Below, piece by piece: positions 57,341 to 64,000 of a DNA stretch of 64,000 nucleotides. The position numbers and the translations under genes were made by a program. Below the pieces are notes generated by a model, which had not been told where the DNA came from, made no database searches, and saw only the letters and a program-made list of their open reading frames with translations. Source of the stretch: Brevundimonas vesicularis (GTDB taxonomy: Bacteria > Pseudomonadota > Alphaproteobacteria > Caulobacterales > Caulobacteraceae); NCBI RefSeq assembly GCF_014204545.1, contig NZ_JACHLJ010000001.1:1550001-1614000 (forward strand), given 5' to 3'. Position 1 is the stretch's first letter; every line of letters starts with the position of its first letter.

Positions 57341-57910
57341 TTACTTGCCGGCTGCGAGCCCAGCGCTCACGCCTGCCGCGACTTCCTCTATGAGTTTGGC
57401 ACAGAAGGCGGGTAAATCATCGGGGTCGCGGCTTGTGACAAGGCCGTTGTCGACTACGACTTCGTCATTGACCCATGTACCGCCGGCGTTCTCGATATCG
57501 ACCTTCAGCGTTGGGTAGGACGTCAAGGAACGCCCCTTAAGCACGTCAGCCTCAATCAATGTCCAAGGTGCATGGCATATAGCCGCAACCGGTTTTTTTT
57601 GATCGAAGAAAGCCCGGATGAAACCAATTGCCTCGCCGCTGCCGCGAAGCTTGTCAGCACCGACAGTCCCTCCGGGCACAACAAGCCCGTCGAAATCGTC
57701 GGCTTTGACCTCGGCAAACGTCTTGTCGATAGTATAGCTGCCGCCCTCGTCAAGGTCGCTATTGACTGTGCGAGCCACGCCCGTTTCAAAACTGACCACC
57801 GTCACTTTTCCACCAGCGTCCTCGACAGCTTGCTTGGGCTTCGAGAATTCTGGTTCTTCCGTCCCGCGCGGTGCGATCAGAATGGCAACTGATTTGCCTT
57901 CTAAAGTCAT
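57341..57910 (-). CDS. DJ-1/PfpI-family protein (glyoxalase/deglycase-like)
   Basis: 189 residues. Nucleophile elbow AAICHAPW with Cys112 and His113, and the Glu near 19-20 (TEEPEF) that activates it; DGLVVPGGTVGADKLR is typical of the YhbO/PfpI subgroup. Relatives act on glyoxals or glycated products. The divergent-free location beside fdhA, same strand and 31 bases downstream of it, fits carbonyl detoxification. Confidence 0.92.
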   Translation of the reverse strand: MTLEGKSVAILIAPRGTEEPEFSKPKQAVEDAGGKVTVVSFETGVARTVNSDLDEGGSYTIDKTFAEVKADDFDGLVVPGGTVGADKLRGSGEAIGFIRAFFDQKKPVAAICHAPWTLIEADVLKGRSLTSYPTLKVDIENAGGTWVNDEVVVDNGLVTSRDPDDLPAFCAKLIEEVAAGVSAGLAAGK

Positions 57911-57941
57911 AAGTTATTTCCTGTTCCGTCGAGGACTAAGG

Positions 57942-59081
57942 TCAGGCGCCCGGCTTGAGCACGACCTTGGTCCAACCAGCATCGCGCTCGTCGAAGTGCT
58001 TGTAGGCGTCTGGCGCCTGATCAAGCGGCAGTCGGTGCGAGATGATTTGGGCAGGATTGGCTCGGTCTTGCTCGATAAGCTTCATCAGTCGCCGGTTGTA
58101 GTGCTTCACATTGCACTGGCCGGTGCCGATCTTCTGGCCCTTGAACCAGAAGTTGCCGAAGTCGAACGCCATCTTGCCTTCCTTCTGCAGATCGTCGGGC
58201 GCGTTCGGGTCTTCCGGAATGAACACGCCGACGACGCCGATGCCTCCGGTGGCCTTCGTGCTTTTGACGAGGCAGTTCATCGTGTAGTTGCTGCGCTCCT
58301 TGCCGTGGCGATCGCAACACTGATACCCAACCGCCTCGACCCCCCGATCAGTCCCGAGGCCGCCCGTCGCGTCAAGGATCTGCTGGGCGGGATCGCCCTT
58401 GCGCATGTCGATCGGAATAGCGCCCATCGCCTCGGCCAGTTTTAGGCGGTCATCGTGAGAATCGACCACGAAGATCTGAGAGGCGCCGCGGATTTCGGCT
58501 GAGTGCGCGGCCATTAAACCGACCGGACCGGCGCCGTAGATCGCGATGCTTTCGCCAGGTAGGAAACCTGACAGTTCGACGCCATGCCAACCCGTCGGGA
58601 AGATGTCGGAGAGCATGACATAGTCATCCTCCTTCTCCTCAGCGTCCTCAGGCAGTTTCAGACAATTGAAGTCCGCATACGGAACGCGCATCAACTCGGC
58701 CTGACCACCTTGCCACGGACCCATCTCGGCAAAGCCATACGCTGCGCCGGCGGTTCCAGGGTTGGTCGTGAGGCAGAAACCTGTCAAACCGCGTTCGCAA
58801 TTTTCGCAGAAACCGCAACCGACGTTGAACGGCATACACACGCGATCGCCCTTCTTGATGCGATCTACGGCAGAGCCGACTTCGATGACCTCGCCAAGGT
58901 TTTCGTGTCCGAAGACCTTGCCCTTCTCGAAGCTGGTACGGCCCTCATACATGTGAAGGTCCGACCCGCAGATATTGGTCGTGGTCAGCCGGATGATAAC
59001 ATCGGTCTGCTTTTCGATCTTGGGATCATCGATGTTATTGACAGAAACATCTTTGGGCCCGTTGTACACGACAGCTTTCAC
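57942..59081 (-). CDS. fdhA: Glutathione-independent formaldehyde dehydrogenase
   Basis: 379 residues of the zinc MDR family. TTTNICGSDLHMYEGRTSF, FGHENLGEVIEVG, and the structural zinc set CGFCENCERGLTGFC; Rossmann GAGPVGLMAAHSA, then EAVGYQCCDRHG, a signature of Pseudomonas-type FdhA where NAD stays tightly bound. Converts formaldehyde to formate without glutathione. This is the second formaldehyde-oxidising enzyme in the island. Confidence 0.93.
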   Translation of the reverse strand: MKAVVYNGPKDVSVNNIDDPKIEKQTDVIIRLTTTNICGSDLHMYEGRTSFEKGKVFGHENLGEVIEVGSAVDRIKKGDRVCMPFNVGCGFCENCERGLTGFCLTTNPGTAGAAYGFAEMGPWQGGQAELMRVPYADFNCLKLPEDAEEKEDDYVMLSDIFPTGWHGVELSGFLPGESIAIYGAGPVGLMAAHSAEIRGASQIFVVDSHDDRLKLAEAMGAIPIDMRKGDPAQQILDATGGLGTDRGVEAVGYQCCDRHGKERSNYTMNCLVKSTKATGGIGVVGVFIPEDPNAPDDLQKEGKMAFDFGNFWFKGQKIGTGQCNVKHYNRRLMKLIEQDRANPAQIISHRLPLDQAPDAYKHFDERDAGWTKVVLKPGA

Positions 59082-59417
59082 GGATCTTTTCCTTTCGCAG
59101 CTCTTCTCAACGCGTCATCAAATCGAGAGCTTGGTGATGATCCGGTCCATCGCAACGGCGGAGGACATCGCACCCTTCGAAGTGATCTCAGTTTACTGAA
59201 CCTTCTGCTACCTGGGAGGTTCCGTCCCGTAGGGCCGTCCTGGGATTGATTCACCGCAGCTTTCTGAATGACCGCGCCAGAACGGCGGAATAAAGCGCCA
59301 AGCGGAGACGACCAGCGCGGCGCGGGAGGCGCGCCTGGCGCACGAGTCCGCCGCCGTCGACTGAACGGCGTCGACTGAACCGCCGTAGACTGAGCAGGCG
59401 GCACCGCGCTCCAAGGT
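59082..59417. other. 336-base stretch without a gene
   Basis: Contains the three-copy tandem repeat at 59353-59395 and otherwise no convincing coding frame; an open minus-strand frame here is low in complexity and family-less. It should hold the fdhA promoter at its left end. Confidence 0.6.
59353..59395. repeat. 14-base tandem repeat, three copies
   Basis: GCCGTCGACTGAAC (59353), GGCGTCGACTGAAC (59367) and CGCCGTAGACTGAGC (59381). The third copy has diverged. A short-period repeat in non-coding DNA; copy number may vary between strains. Confidence 0.75.
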
Positions 59418-59837
59418 TCAGCCGCGCGCCAACGCCTGCGCCGCAGCCTCGACCACCCTCTGGTCCTGCTTGCCGGTGCCGCCCGACACGCCCACCGCGC
59501 CGATCACCGTCTCGCCCTCCTTGATCGGCACGCCCCCGGCGAAGATCATCACCTTGCCGTCGTTAGAGGCATGGATGCCGTAGAAGTCGGCGCCCGGCTG
59601 GGCGAGCTTCGCCAGCGCCATAGTCTCGACGTCGAACGCGCGCGCCGTCCACGCCTTACCGATCGCGATGTCGACGCTGCCGCGCCACGCATCGTCCATC
59701 CGCGCGAACGCTAGAAGGCAGCCACCCGCGTCCACCACCGCGATGTTCATCGGGTTGCCGATCCGCTCGGCCTCCGCGATCCCCGCATCGATGATCGTTC
59801 CCGCGTCGTTCAGGTCGAGCGTTTGGGTAGTGCGCAT
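59418..59837 (-). CDS. HbpS/GlcG-family (DUF336) protein
   Basis: 139 residues from MRTTQTLDLNDAG, preceded by GGAGAC. NIAVVDAGGCLLAFARMDDAW, IAIGKAWTARAF, GGVPIKEGETVIGAVGVSGGTGKQDQ are the family signatures. HbpS binds haem in Streptomyces and GlcG lies in glycolate loci; the role here is unknown. Confidence 0.9.
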   Translation of the reverse strand: MRTTQTLDLNDAGTIIDAGIAEAERIGNPMNIAVVDAGGCLLAFARMDDAWRGSVDIAIGKAWTARAFDVETMALAKLAQPGADFYGIHASNDGKVMIFAGGVPIKEGETVIGAVGVSGGTGKQDQRVVEAAAQALARG

Positions 59838-59942
59838 GGTGTCTCCGTGGTCAATTCGTGGAACACCGCTCAACGCACGCCGCCGCGCCCGGGATTCCCT
59901 CCAACCCGGGCGGTGAGAGCGACGCGGGTGCCGATCGGTTGG

Positions 59943-60236
59943 CTATTTCGCGGCCAGCAGGGTGAACTTGTGAATCTGCGGCGGTTCAGAGAACAGTTCT
60001 TCTGCCTTCTCCATCAGTGCGGCGGCAACCTTGCCGTCAAGATGGGCCTGCCGATCCTCCTCTGTGTCGAACGTATCGAAGATCGCGTACGCACCTGGAC
60101 CTTCCTCGATCGCATACCAGGTCAGAGTTCCCGCCTCGGCTTGAACGAGCGGCAATGCCGAAGTCAGGAAATCGGCGACATCACGCTCTTTTCCGGGCTT
60201 GGCCTTCAGCGGTACATACAGTGCAATTTTGGGCAT
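59943..60236 (-). CDS. Antibiotic-biosynthesis-monooxygenase-fold protein (YgiN-like)
   Basis: 97 residues. MPKIALYVPLKAKPGKERDVADFLTSA and TLTWYAIEEGPGAYAIFDTF match the ABM dimeric ferredoxin-like fold; members include quinol monooxygenase. The start follows GAGGAGTCATTT. It sits between the HbpS-like and SDR genes, all on the same strand. Confidence 0.88.
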   Translation of the reverse strand: MPKIALYVPLKAKPGKERDVADFLTSALPLVQAEAGTLTWYAIEEGPGAYAIFDTFDTEEDRQAHLDGKVAAALMEKAEELFSEPPQIHKFTLLAAK

Positions 60237-60345
60237 AAATGACTCCTCAAGTGAAACGGACACATTATTCTGCAAAGTAACGGACAAGCGGGCCGATACG
60301 TTCCCCATGAGGCGGAGCACACGCGGCCCCGCCTCCTCGTCGAAA

Positions 60346-61098
60346 TCAGAACTGCTGTGCGGTCGGACGGATGACAATTGCGTTGACGTCGACGTCATCA
60401 GGTTGTTCGACAGCGAACGCGATAGCACGCGCCACCGATGCCGCCGGGATGGCCTGCTTGTAGAAGTCCAGCACCGTCTCGGCAGCCGTGCCAGAGGTCG
60501 TGAACTTCAAATCGCTTTCGACAGCTCCTGGCTCGATTGACGTGACCCGGACCTTTTCCCCCACCTCGTGGCGCAAGCCCTCGCTGATCGCGCTGACGGC
60601 GAACTTGGTGCCGGAGTAGACCGTGCCGCCTGGTGCGAAGACCTTGATGCCCGCAACCGAGCTCAGGTTGATGATGTGGCCGCTGCCCTGCTCGAGAAAA
60701 CCGGGAAGGGCCGCCGCGATACCGTAGAGCGTACCCTTCAGATTGACGTCGATCATCTGGTCCCACTCGTCGGTGTTGACCTCGGCCATCGGACGGATTG
60801 GCATCAGCCCGGCGTTGTTGATCAGCACGTCGAGGCGGCCAAAGTCGGCAATGACTGCGGCGACGACGGACTGGACCGCCGATTTGTCGGTTACGTCCAG
60901 CGCGTAGCTACATGCCGTGCCGCCAACTACGGCGATGTCCGCGACGACCTCGTCGAGCCTATCCTTGTGCCGCGCGGCGATGGCCACCTGGGCGCTGCGT
61001 TGCGCGAGAAGACGCGCGGTTTCCGCGCCGATGCCGGTGCTGCCGCCCGTAATGAGAACGACCTTGCCTTCGATACCCTTGGTCCTGACTGTATTCCT
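60346..61098 (-). CDS. Short-chain dehydrogenase/reductase, start codon unresolved
   Basis: About 250 residues if the whole open frame is translated. GKVVLITGGSTGIGAETARLLAQR gives the TGxxxGIG cofactor loop, LDVLINNAGLMP the NNAG motif, and SSVAGIKVFAPGGTVYSGTK the Ser-Tyr-Lys triad. The frame opens after TAA 61099-61101, yet no ATG, GTG or TTG precedes the cofactor loop; the first is GTG 60987, which would delete it. AAGGA stands near 61096. Either a rare start is used or the start codon was lost. Confidence 0.7.
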   Translation of the reverse strand, partial: RNTVRTKGIEGKVVLITGGSTGIGAETARLLAQRSAQVAIAARHKDRLDEVVADIAVVGGTACSYALDVTDKSAVQSVVAAVIADFGRLDVLINNAGLMPIRPMAEVNTDEWDQMIDVNLKGTLYGIAAALPGFLEQGSGHIINLSSVAGIKVFAPGGTVYSGTKFAVSAISEGLRHEVGEKVRVTSIEPGAVESDLKFTTSGTAAETVLDFYKQAIPAASVARAIAFAVEQPDDVDVNAIVIRPTAQQF

Positions 61099-61101
61099 TT
61101 A

Positions 61102-61555
61102 AGTCAGTCGTTGATTTTCGTCGGATCGCGGCCCCGCGCCAGCCATAGGCGCTTAGATGAATGGGGCCCAAGAGCCCGCGAAGCGCAGGTGCCAACAAGC
61201 CGGTCATTCGCAGCACATCTGTGTCGAACACCTTTACAAGCCGTGCCGTACCCACCCGCTGTTATGGCGAGAACGAGGCACCCGTTTCAAAGCCCCGTTC
61301 GAAGTTGCGTTCGAAGATGTCGCGAAGATCCTCGAAGGGCGTCAGGGCGTGGCGTAGTGGGCAATGCATCGCGGATGTGGATGCGGCTGAGGCGCCGCCC
61401 TCGTCAGACTTGATCGCAAAGCTTGTTCACGCGGGGATCTACGTGTTCGGCGCGCCGTTCCAGGACCCGTAACCGGCGACTCTTTCCTCGCCACGGGGAG
61501 CCGGCGTCTGGTTACCCCTAATCGAACAAGCGTCGGCGTCAGTCCGCCTGAGCCG
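61102..61555. other. 454-base stretch without a recognisable gene
   Basis: Plus-strand frames here give short peptides (for example one ending LIAKLVHAGIYVFGAPFQDP at 61472) that I cannot match to a family. They could be the tail of a decayed gene. The stretch separates the SDR and Crp-type genes and may contain the right limit of the island-like DNA. Confidence 0.5.
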
Positions 61556-62251
61556 TTATCGTTTTCGCAATGCTGGAAATGTCGGGCGATAGCGGCAGCA
61601 GGCCGCACTCGCCAGCACGCCCTCGTCCTTCAAAAGAATTCGTCCCCGCACGGTGCGTAGGGCGCCGGCGGCGCGAAGGCTCTGACAAGCCTGATTGATG
61701 CTGGATCGGCGCAGGCTCAGCAACTCGCCGATATTGGCTTGAGACAAGGCGATCTCGGATCGACCACTGGCGCGGTGAACATCCAGAAGAAAGCTTGCAA
61801 CGCGAGCGACCGCGCCATGGGCCATGGCGCACCGCAGACGCGTCTCCATCGACTTTAGTCGCTCCGCTCCGCCGGCAAGTAGTAATCGAAAGCCTTCTTC
61901 GCCCGCTTCGGAACAGAATGCCGACACGGACGCCTGATACAGCGACCCGTCCGTCAGCCACAGACCTTGGCTTCCGCCGCCGATGTCGATCAGGTCGCCC
62001 GCCGCTGCCACGCCGCAATAGGTTCCCCGATTCCCGCTATCGAGAAGAAGGCATCCCTCCAATACAACGGCGATCTCACCCTCCGGGCGATAGACATCAC
62101 CCGACCTTACGGAGCGGATCTGGCCAAGCCGCAGAGCTCGGCTTCGACTGTCGAAGGACAGCTCGCCGAACGCCCGCCAGAGCGACAGGATTTCCTCGCG
62201 TGGCTCAACAATAGGCGAGGCCTCGCCGGACGGTGTCGAAGGTTCGAGCAT
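61556..62251 (-). CDS. Crp/Fnr-family transcriptional regulator
   Basis: 231 residues: N-terminal cyclic-nucleotide-binding-like beta roll (SGDVYRPEGEIAVVLEGCLLLDS, GDLIDIGG), dimer helix, then helix-turn-helix SEIALSQANIGELLSLRRSSINQACQSLRAAGALR. No Fnr-type Cys cluster at the N-terminus, so not an oxygen sensor of that kind. Divergent neighbours and ligand unknown. Confidence 0.88.
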   Translation of the reverse strand: MLEPSTPSGEASPIVEPREEILSLWRAFGELSFDSRSRALRLGQIRSVRSGDVYRPEGEIAVVLEGCLLLDSGNRGTYCGVAAAGDLIDIGGGSQGLWLTDGSLYQASVSAFCSEAGEEGFRLLLAGGAERLKSMETRLRCAMAHGAVARVASFLLDVHRASGRSEIALSQANIGELLSLRRSSINQACQSLRAAGALRTVRGRILLKDEGVLASAACCRYRPTFPALRKR

Positions 62252-62294
62252 GAGTATATCCTGCGACTGTCCGGCGGCGGCGCATTTACATGGG

Positions 62295-63207
62295 TTAATC
62301 CAGGACGTCGTCCTCGACCAGCTCTGTTGTCGTACCCGCGCCAGGCCCCGCGCCCAGATCCGCTCCGGTCACAGGATTGGCGTCTGGATCGGACGCCGTT
62401 CGGGCGCAAAGGCCTGGACGGCAGCGGCGTCCAGCTCGCCCAACGAAACGCTCGCGGATCCGTCGCCCCGTCCACGGCGCCCTGCTGTTCACGGTCGTCG
62501 ATGAACTCCCACTGCGCTCCTTCATTCCAGGGACCGCGGACATCGCCCTCCCCTTAGGACATGTCGTAGTATTTGTCAGCGAAGGCAGGCAGGCCGACCA
62601 GCTTGTCTGCCGGGAAGTTCGGCTCCATGGCGTAGAGCGCCTTCTCGAAAGACTTCTGATGCGCCACTTCGCGCGTCATCAGGAAGTTCAACGCGTCCTT
62701 CACGCCGGGATCGTCCGTGCAGTTGATCAGGCGTTCATAGACGATCTTGGCTCGGGACACGGCGGCGATGTTGGAGCGTAGGTCGCAGGCGGGATCGCCG
62801 ATCGAGTCGATGTAGGCGGCAGTCCACGGGACACCGGCGGAATTGATCAGGGCAGGCGCGCCGCCATAGAGAATGGAGGTCGTATGGCTTTCACCGCCGC
62901 TGTTCAGCGAGGCGTACAGATCCGCCTCTTGCATCGCGGCTTCAGCCATTTGGCCTTTCACGCCTCGGTTCAGCATGGACACGATCGAGCCGATGACCTC
63001 GAGGTGGCTCAACTCTTCCGAGGTGACGTCGAGCAGCAAGTCTCTGCGGCCCGGATCTTCATCCGCCAAAGCCTGGGTGAAGTGGCGCATGGCGGCGGCG
63101 AGCTCGCCTTGCGGCCCTCCGAATCGCTCAAGCATCAGAGTGGCGAGACCGCGGTTGGCTTAGGACACCCGAACCGTATACATCAGTCGCTTATTGTGCA
63201 TGAACAT
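62295..63207 (-). pseudogene. Manganese catalase, inactivated
   Basis: Begins ATG 63207 (MFMHNKRLMYTVRVS) behind GGGAG, then TAA at 63160-63162 where the family has Glu (RVSEPN). It resumes ANRGLATLMLERFGGPQGELAAAMRHFTQALADEDPGRRDLLLDVTSEELSHLEVIG, with the metal-binding Glu/His pairs, to KYYDMS and a second TAA (62554-62556). Beyond lie GEGDVRGPWNEGAQWEF and, after two apparent one-base deletions, the normal catalase end ASDPDANPVTGADLGAG. At least two nonsense codons and two frameshifts. Confidence 0.85.
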
Positions 63208-63242
63208 GGTTGACTCCCACGAGTTGGAGCCTGGCAAACCGA

Positions 63243-63260
63243 AACAGTCTTGAGACTGTT
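63243..63260. promoter_or_regulatory. 18-base palindrome in the catalase/hemerythrin divergent gap
   Basis: AACAGTCTTGAGACTGTT: 8-base perfect arms around TG. It lies between the divergent catalase remnant and hemerythrin-like gene and is a candidate operator, possibly for the nearby Crp-type regulator; it does not match the TTGAT-N4-ATCAA Fnr site. Confidence 0.5.
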
Positions 63261-63384
63261 CCCAAGGTCTCTTTTCCGACCTTTAGTAGTTCACCAGGTC
63301 CGAAGCCACGGGCTGTGCCCGCTATTGGACAGTCGGAACAGACGCCCATGGGAGGGTATTCAACCTTCTTTCACGGGAGGTTTG

Positions 63385-63930
63385 ATGTCCCTCATCGACA
63401 AATCGCTCGCCGCCGTCACCCCGCAGCCTGACGACGAGACGCGCAAGGCGGTGACGGAAAAGGCCCGCGCCGCCTCACAGGCGGGAGATTGGCTTTCGCT
63501 AGTGCTCGATCACCACGACGCTATCCGCGCGGCCTTCGCCAGCGGCCGAACCGCCAAGACCGCCGTCGAAAGAAACGCCGCTCGCGATGCGCTCGCGGTC
63601 GTGCTCAACGGCCATGCGCTGGCCGAGGAGCTGGTCCTCTATCCCGCCCTCGGTCAGGCCGGCGAAAAGATGCACGCGGCCCACGCCTATCTCGAGCAGA
63701 CGACGACGAAGGCTCAGATGGCGGAGCTTGAAAACATCGCGCCCTCAAAGCCCGCCTGGCTGGAAAAATGGGCCCACATCGAAGGCGCCGTTCTCACCCA
63801 TATGTTCGAAGAAGAGAGCGATTGGTTCCTGACCCTGAAGGCCAAGGGTCACCACCAGGTCCGTCTGGCCTCGCGTTACGCCGAAGAGTTCGAACGCTAC
63901 GCTGGCGCGCCCCAGTCTCGAGCCGCCTGA
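63385..63930 (+). CDS. Hemerythrin/HHE cation-binding domain protein
   Basis: 181 residues of four-helix character. LVLDHHDAIRAAF, NGHALAEELVLYPAL and MHAAHAYLEQ carry the His and Glu iron ligands of HHE domains. The ATG at 63385 follows GGGAGG. Members bind di-iron and have been linked to oxygen, NO or stress handling. Divergent from the catalase remnant. Confidence 0.88.
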   Translation: MSLIDKSLAAVTPQPDDETRKAVTEKARAASQAGDWLSLVLDHHDAIRAAFASGRTAKTAVERNAARDALAVVLNGHALAEELVLYPALGQAGEKMHAAHAYLEQTTTKAQMAELENIAPSKPAWLEKWAHIEGAVLTHMFEEESDWFLTLKAKGHHQVRLASRYAEEFERYAGAPQSRAA

Positions 63931-63963
63931 TCCCGACCGTTTAACATCAAGGAGGCATCGACG

Positions 63964-64000
63964 ATGTCCGCCCCCCTCTCAACCGACGCCGACGTCCAAT
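63964..64000 (+). CDS. Start of a further gene (cut by window end)
   Basis: ATG at 63964 with AAGGAGG 7 to 8 bases upstream, reading MSAPLSTDADVQ before the window ends. Too short to identify. Same direction as the hemerythrin-like gene, 33 bases downstream, so probably co-transcribed. Confidence 0.55.
   Translation, partial: MSAPLSTDADVQ

Overview
This is a GC-rich alphaproteobacterial chromosome segment. Gene order and protein character point to the Caulobacterales, most likely Brevundimonas or a close relative. Supporting signs are the Entner-Doudoroff operon zwf-pgl-edd-glk, the aroA-cmk-rpsA-ihfB block, the ccmIEFH-degP-response regulator-kinase-glnE block, a FYDLN-acid gene beside tRNA-Ala, and a TonB-dependent receptor. 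No taxonomic marker gene such as rRNA is present, so the genus is an inference.

Layout. 1-2.6 kb: end of a histidine operon (hisH-hisA-hisF-hisIE). 2.7-7.7 kb: Entner-Doudoroff operon, with an eda-type aldolase nearby at 11.7 kb. 7.8-11.6 kb: small lipoproteins, homogentisate dioxygenase, a lone AsnC/Lrp ligand-binding domain and an arylformamidase-like hydrolase. 12.3-14.5 kb: an ECF sigma factor, anti-sigma, Spy/CpxP-like and EF-hand cluster. 14.6-25.5 kb: glnE, a two-component system, a DegP-type protease and cytochrome c maturation genes. 27-31.7 kb: ABC exporter, TldD and small envelope proteins. 31.6-38.7 kb: a TraB/GumN-like protein divergent from a TonB receptor across a dense set of inverted repeats, then a peptide transporter, an acetyltransferase-like protein and MscL. 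38.8-48.2 kb: ihfB, rpsA, cmk, aroA, FYDLN protein, tRNA-Ala(GGC), rsgA and a DnaQ-like exonuclease.

At 48,257-48,304 lies the 3' part of a tRNA-Val(GAC) with no 5' half, the typical scar left at one end of an integrated element. The DNA to its right (about 48.3-61.5 kb) looks acquired. It holds a TMEM175-type channel, an aldo/keto reductase, TetR with a quinone oxidoreductase, FrmR with S-(hydroxymethyl)glutathione dehydrogenase, a class II UvrA, a DJ-1/PfpI protein, a glutathione-independent formaldehyde dehydrogenase, a HbpS/GlcG-like protein, an antibiotic-monooxygenase-fold protein and an SDR. Together they read as a reactive-carbonyl and formaldehyde defence island in which two independent formaldehyde-oxidising routes sit with a DNA-repair ATPase. 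From 61.6 kb on there is a Crp-type regulator, a decayed manganese catalase and a hemerythrin-like protein.

The least conventional observations are these: two long inverted-repeat elements whose terminal GGAGGAT supplies the Shine-Dalgarno of the next gene; cmk and a DnaQ-like exonuclease that appear to use CTG start codons; a 12-codon mini-ORF chained by ATGA overlaps between hisA and hisF; a manganese catalase with two nonsense codons in the same 9-base context plus two one-base deletions; FrmR-type and TetR-type operators; and two matching EcfG-like promoters before two small envelope-protein genes.
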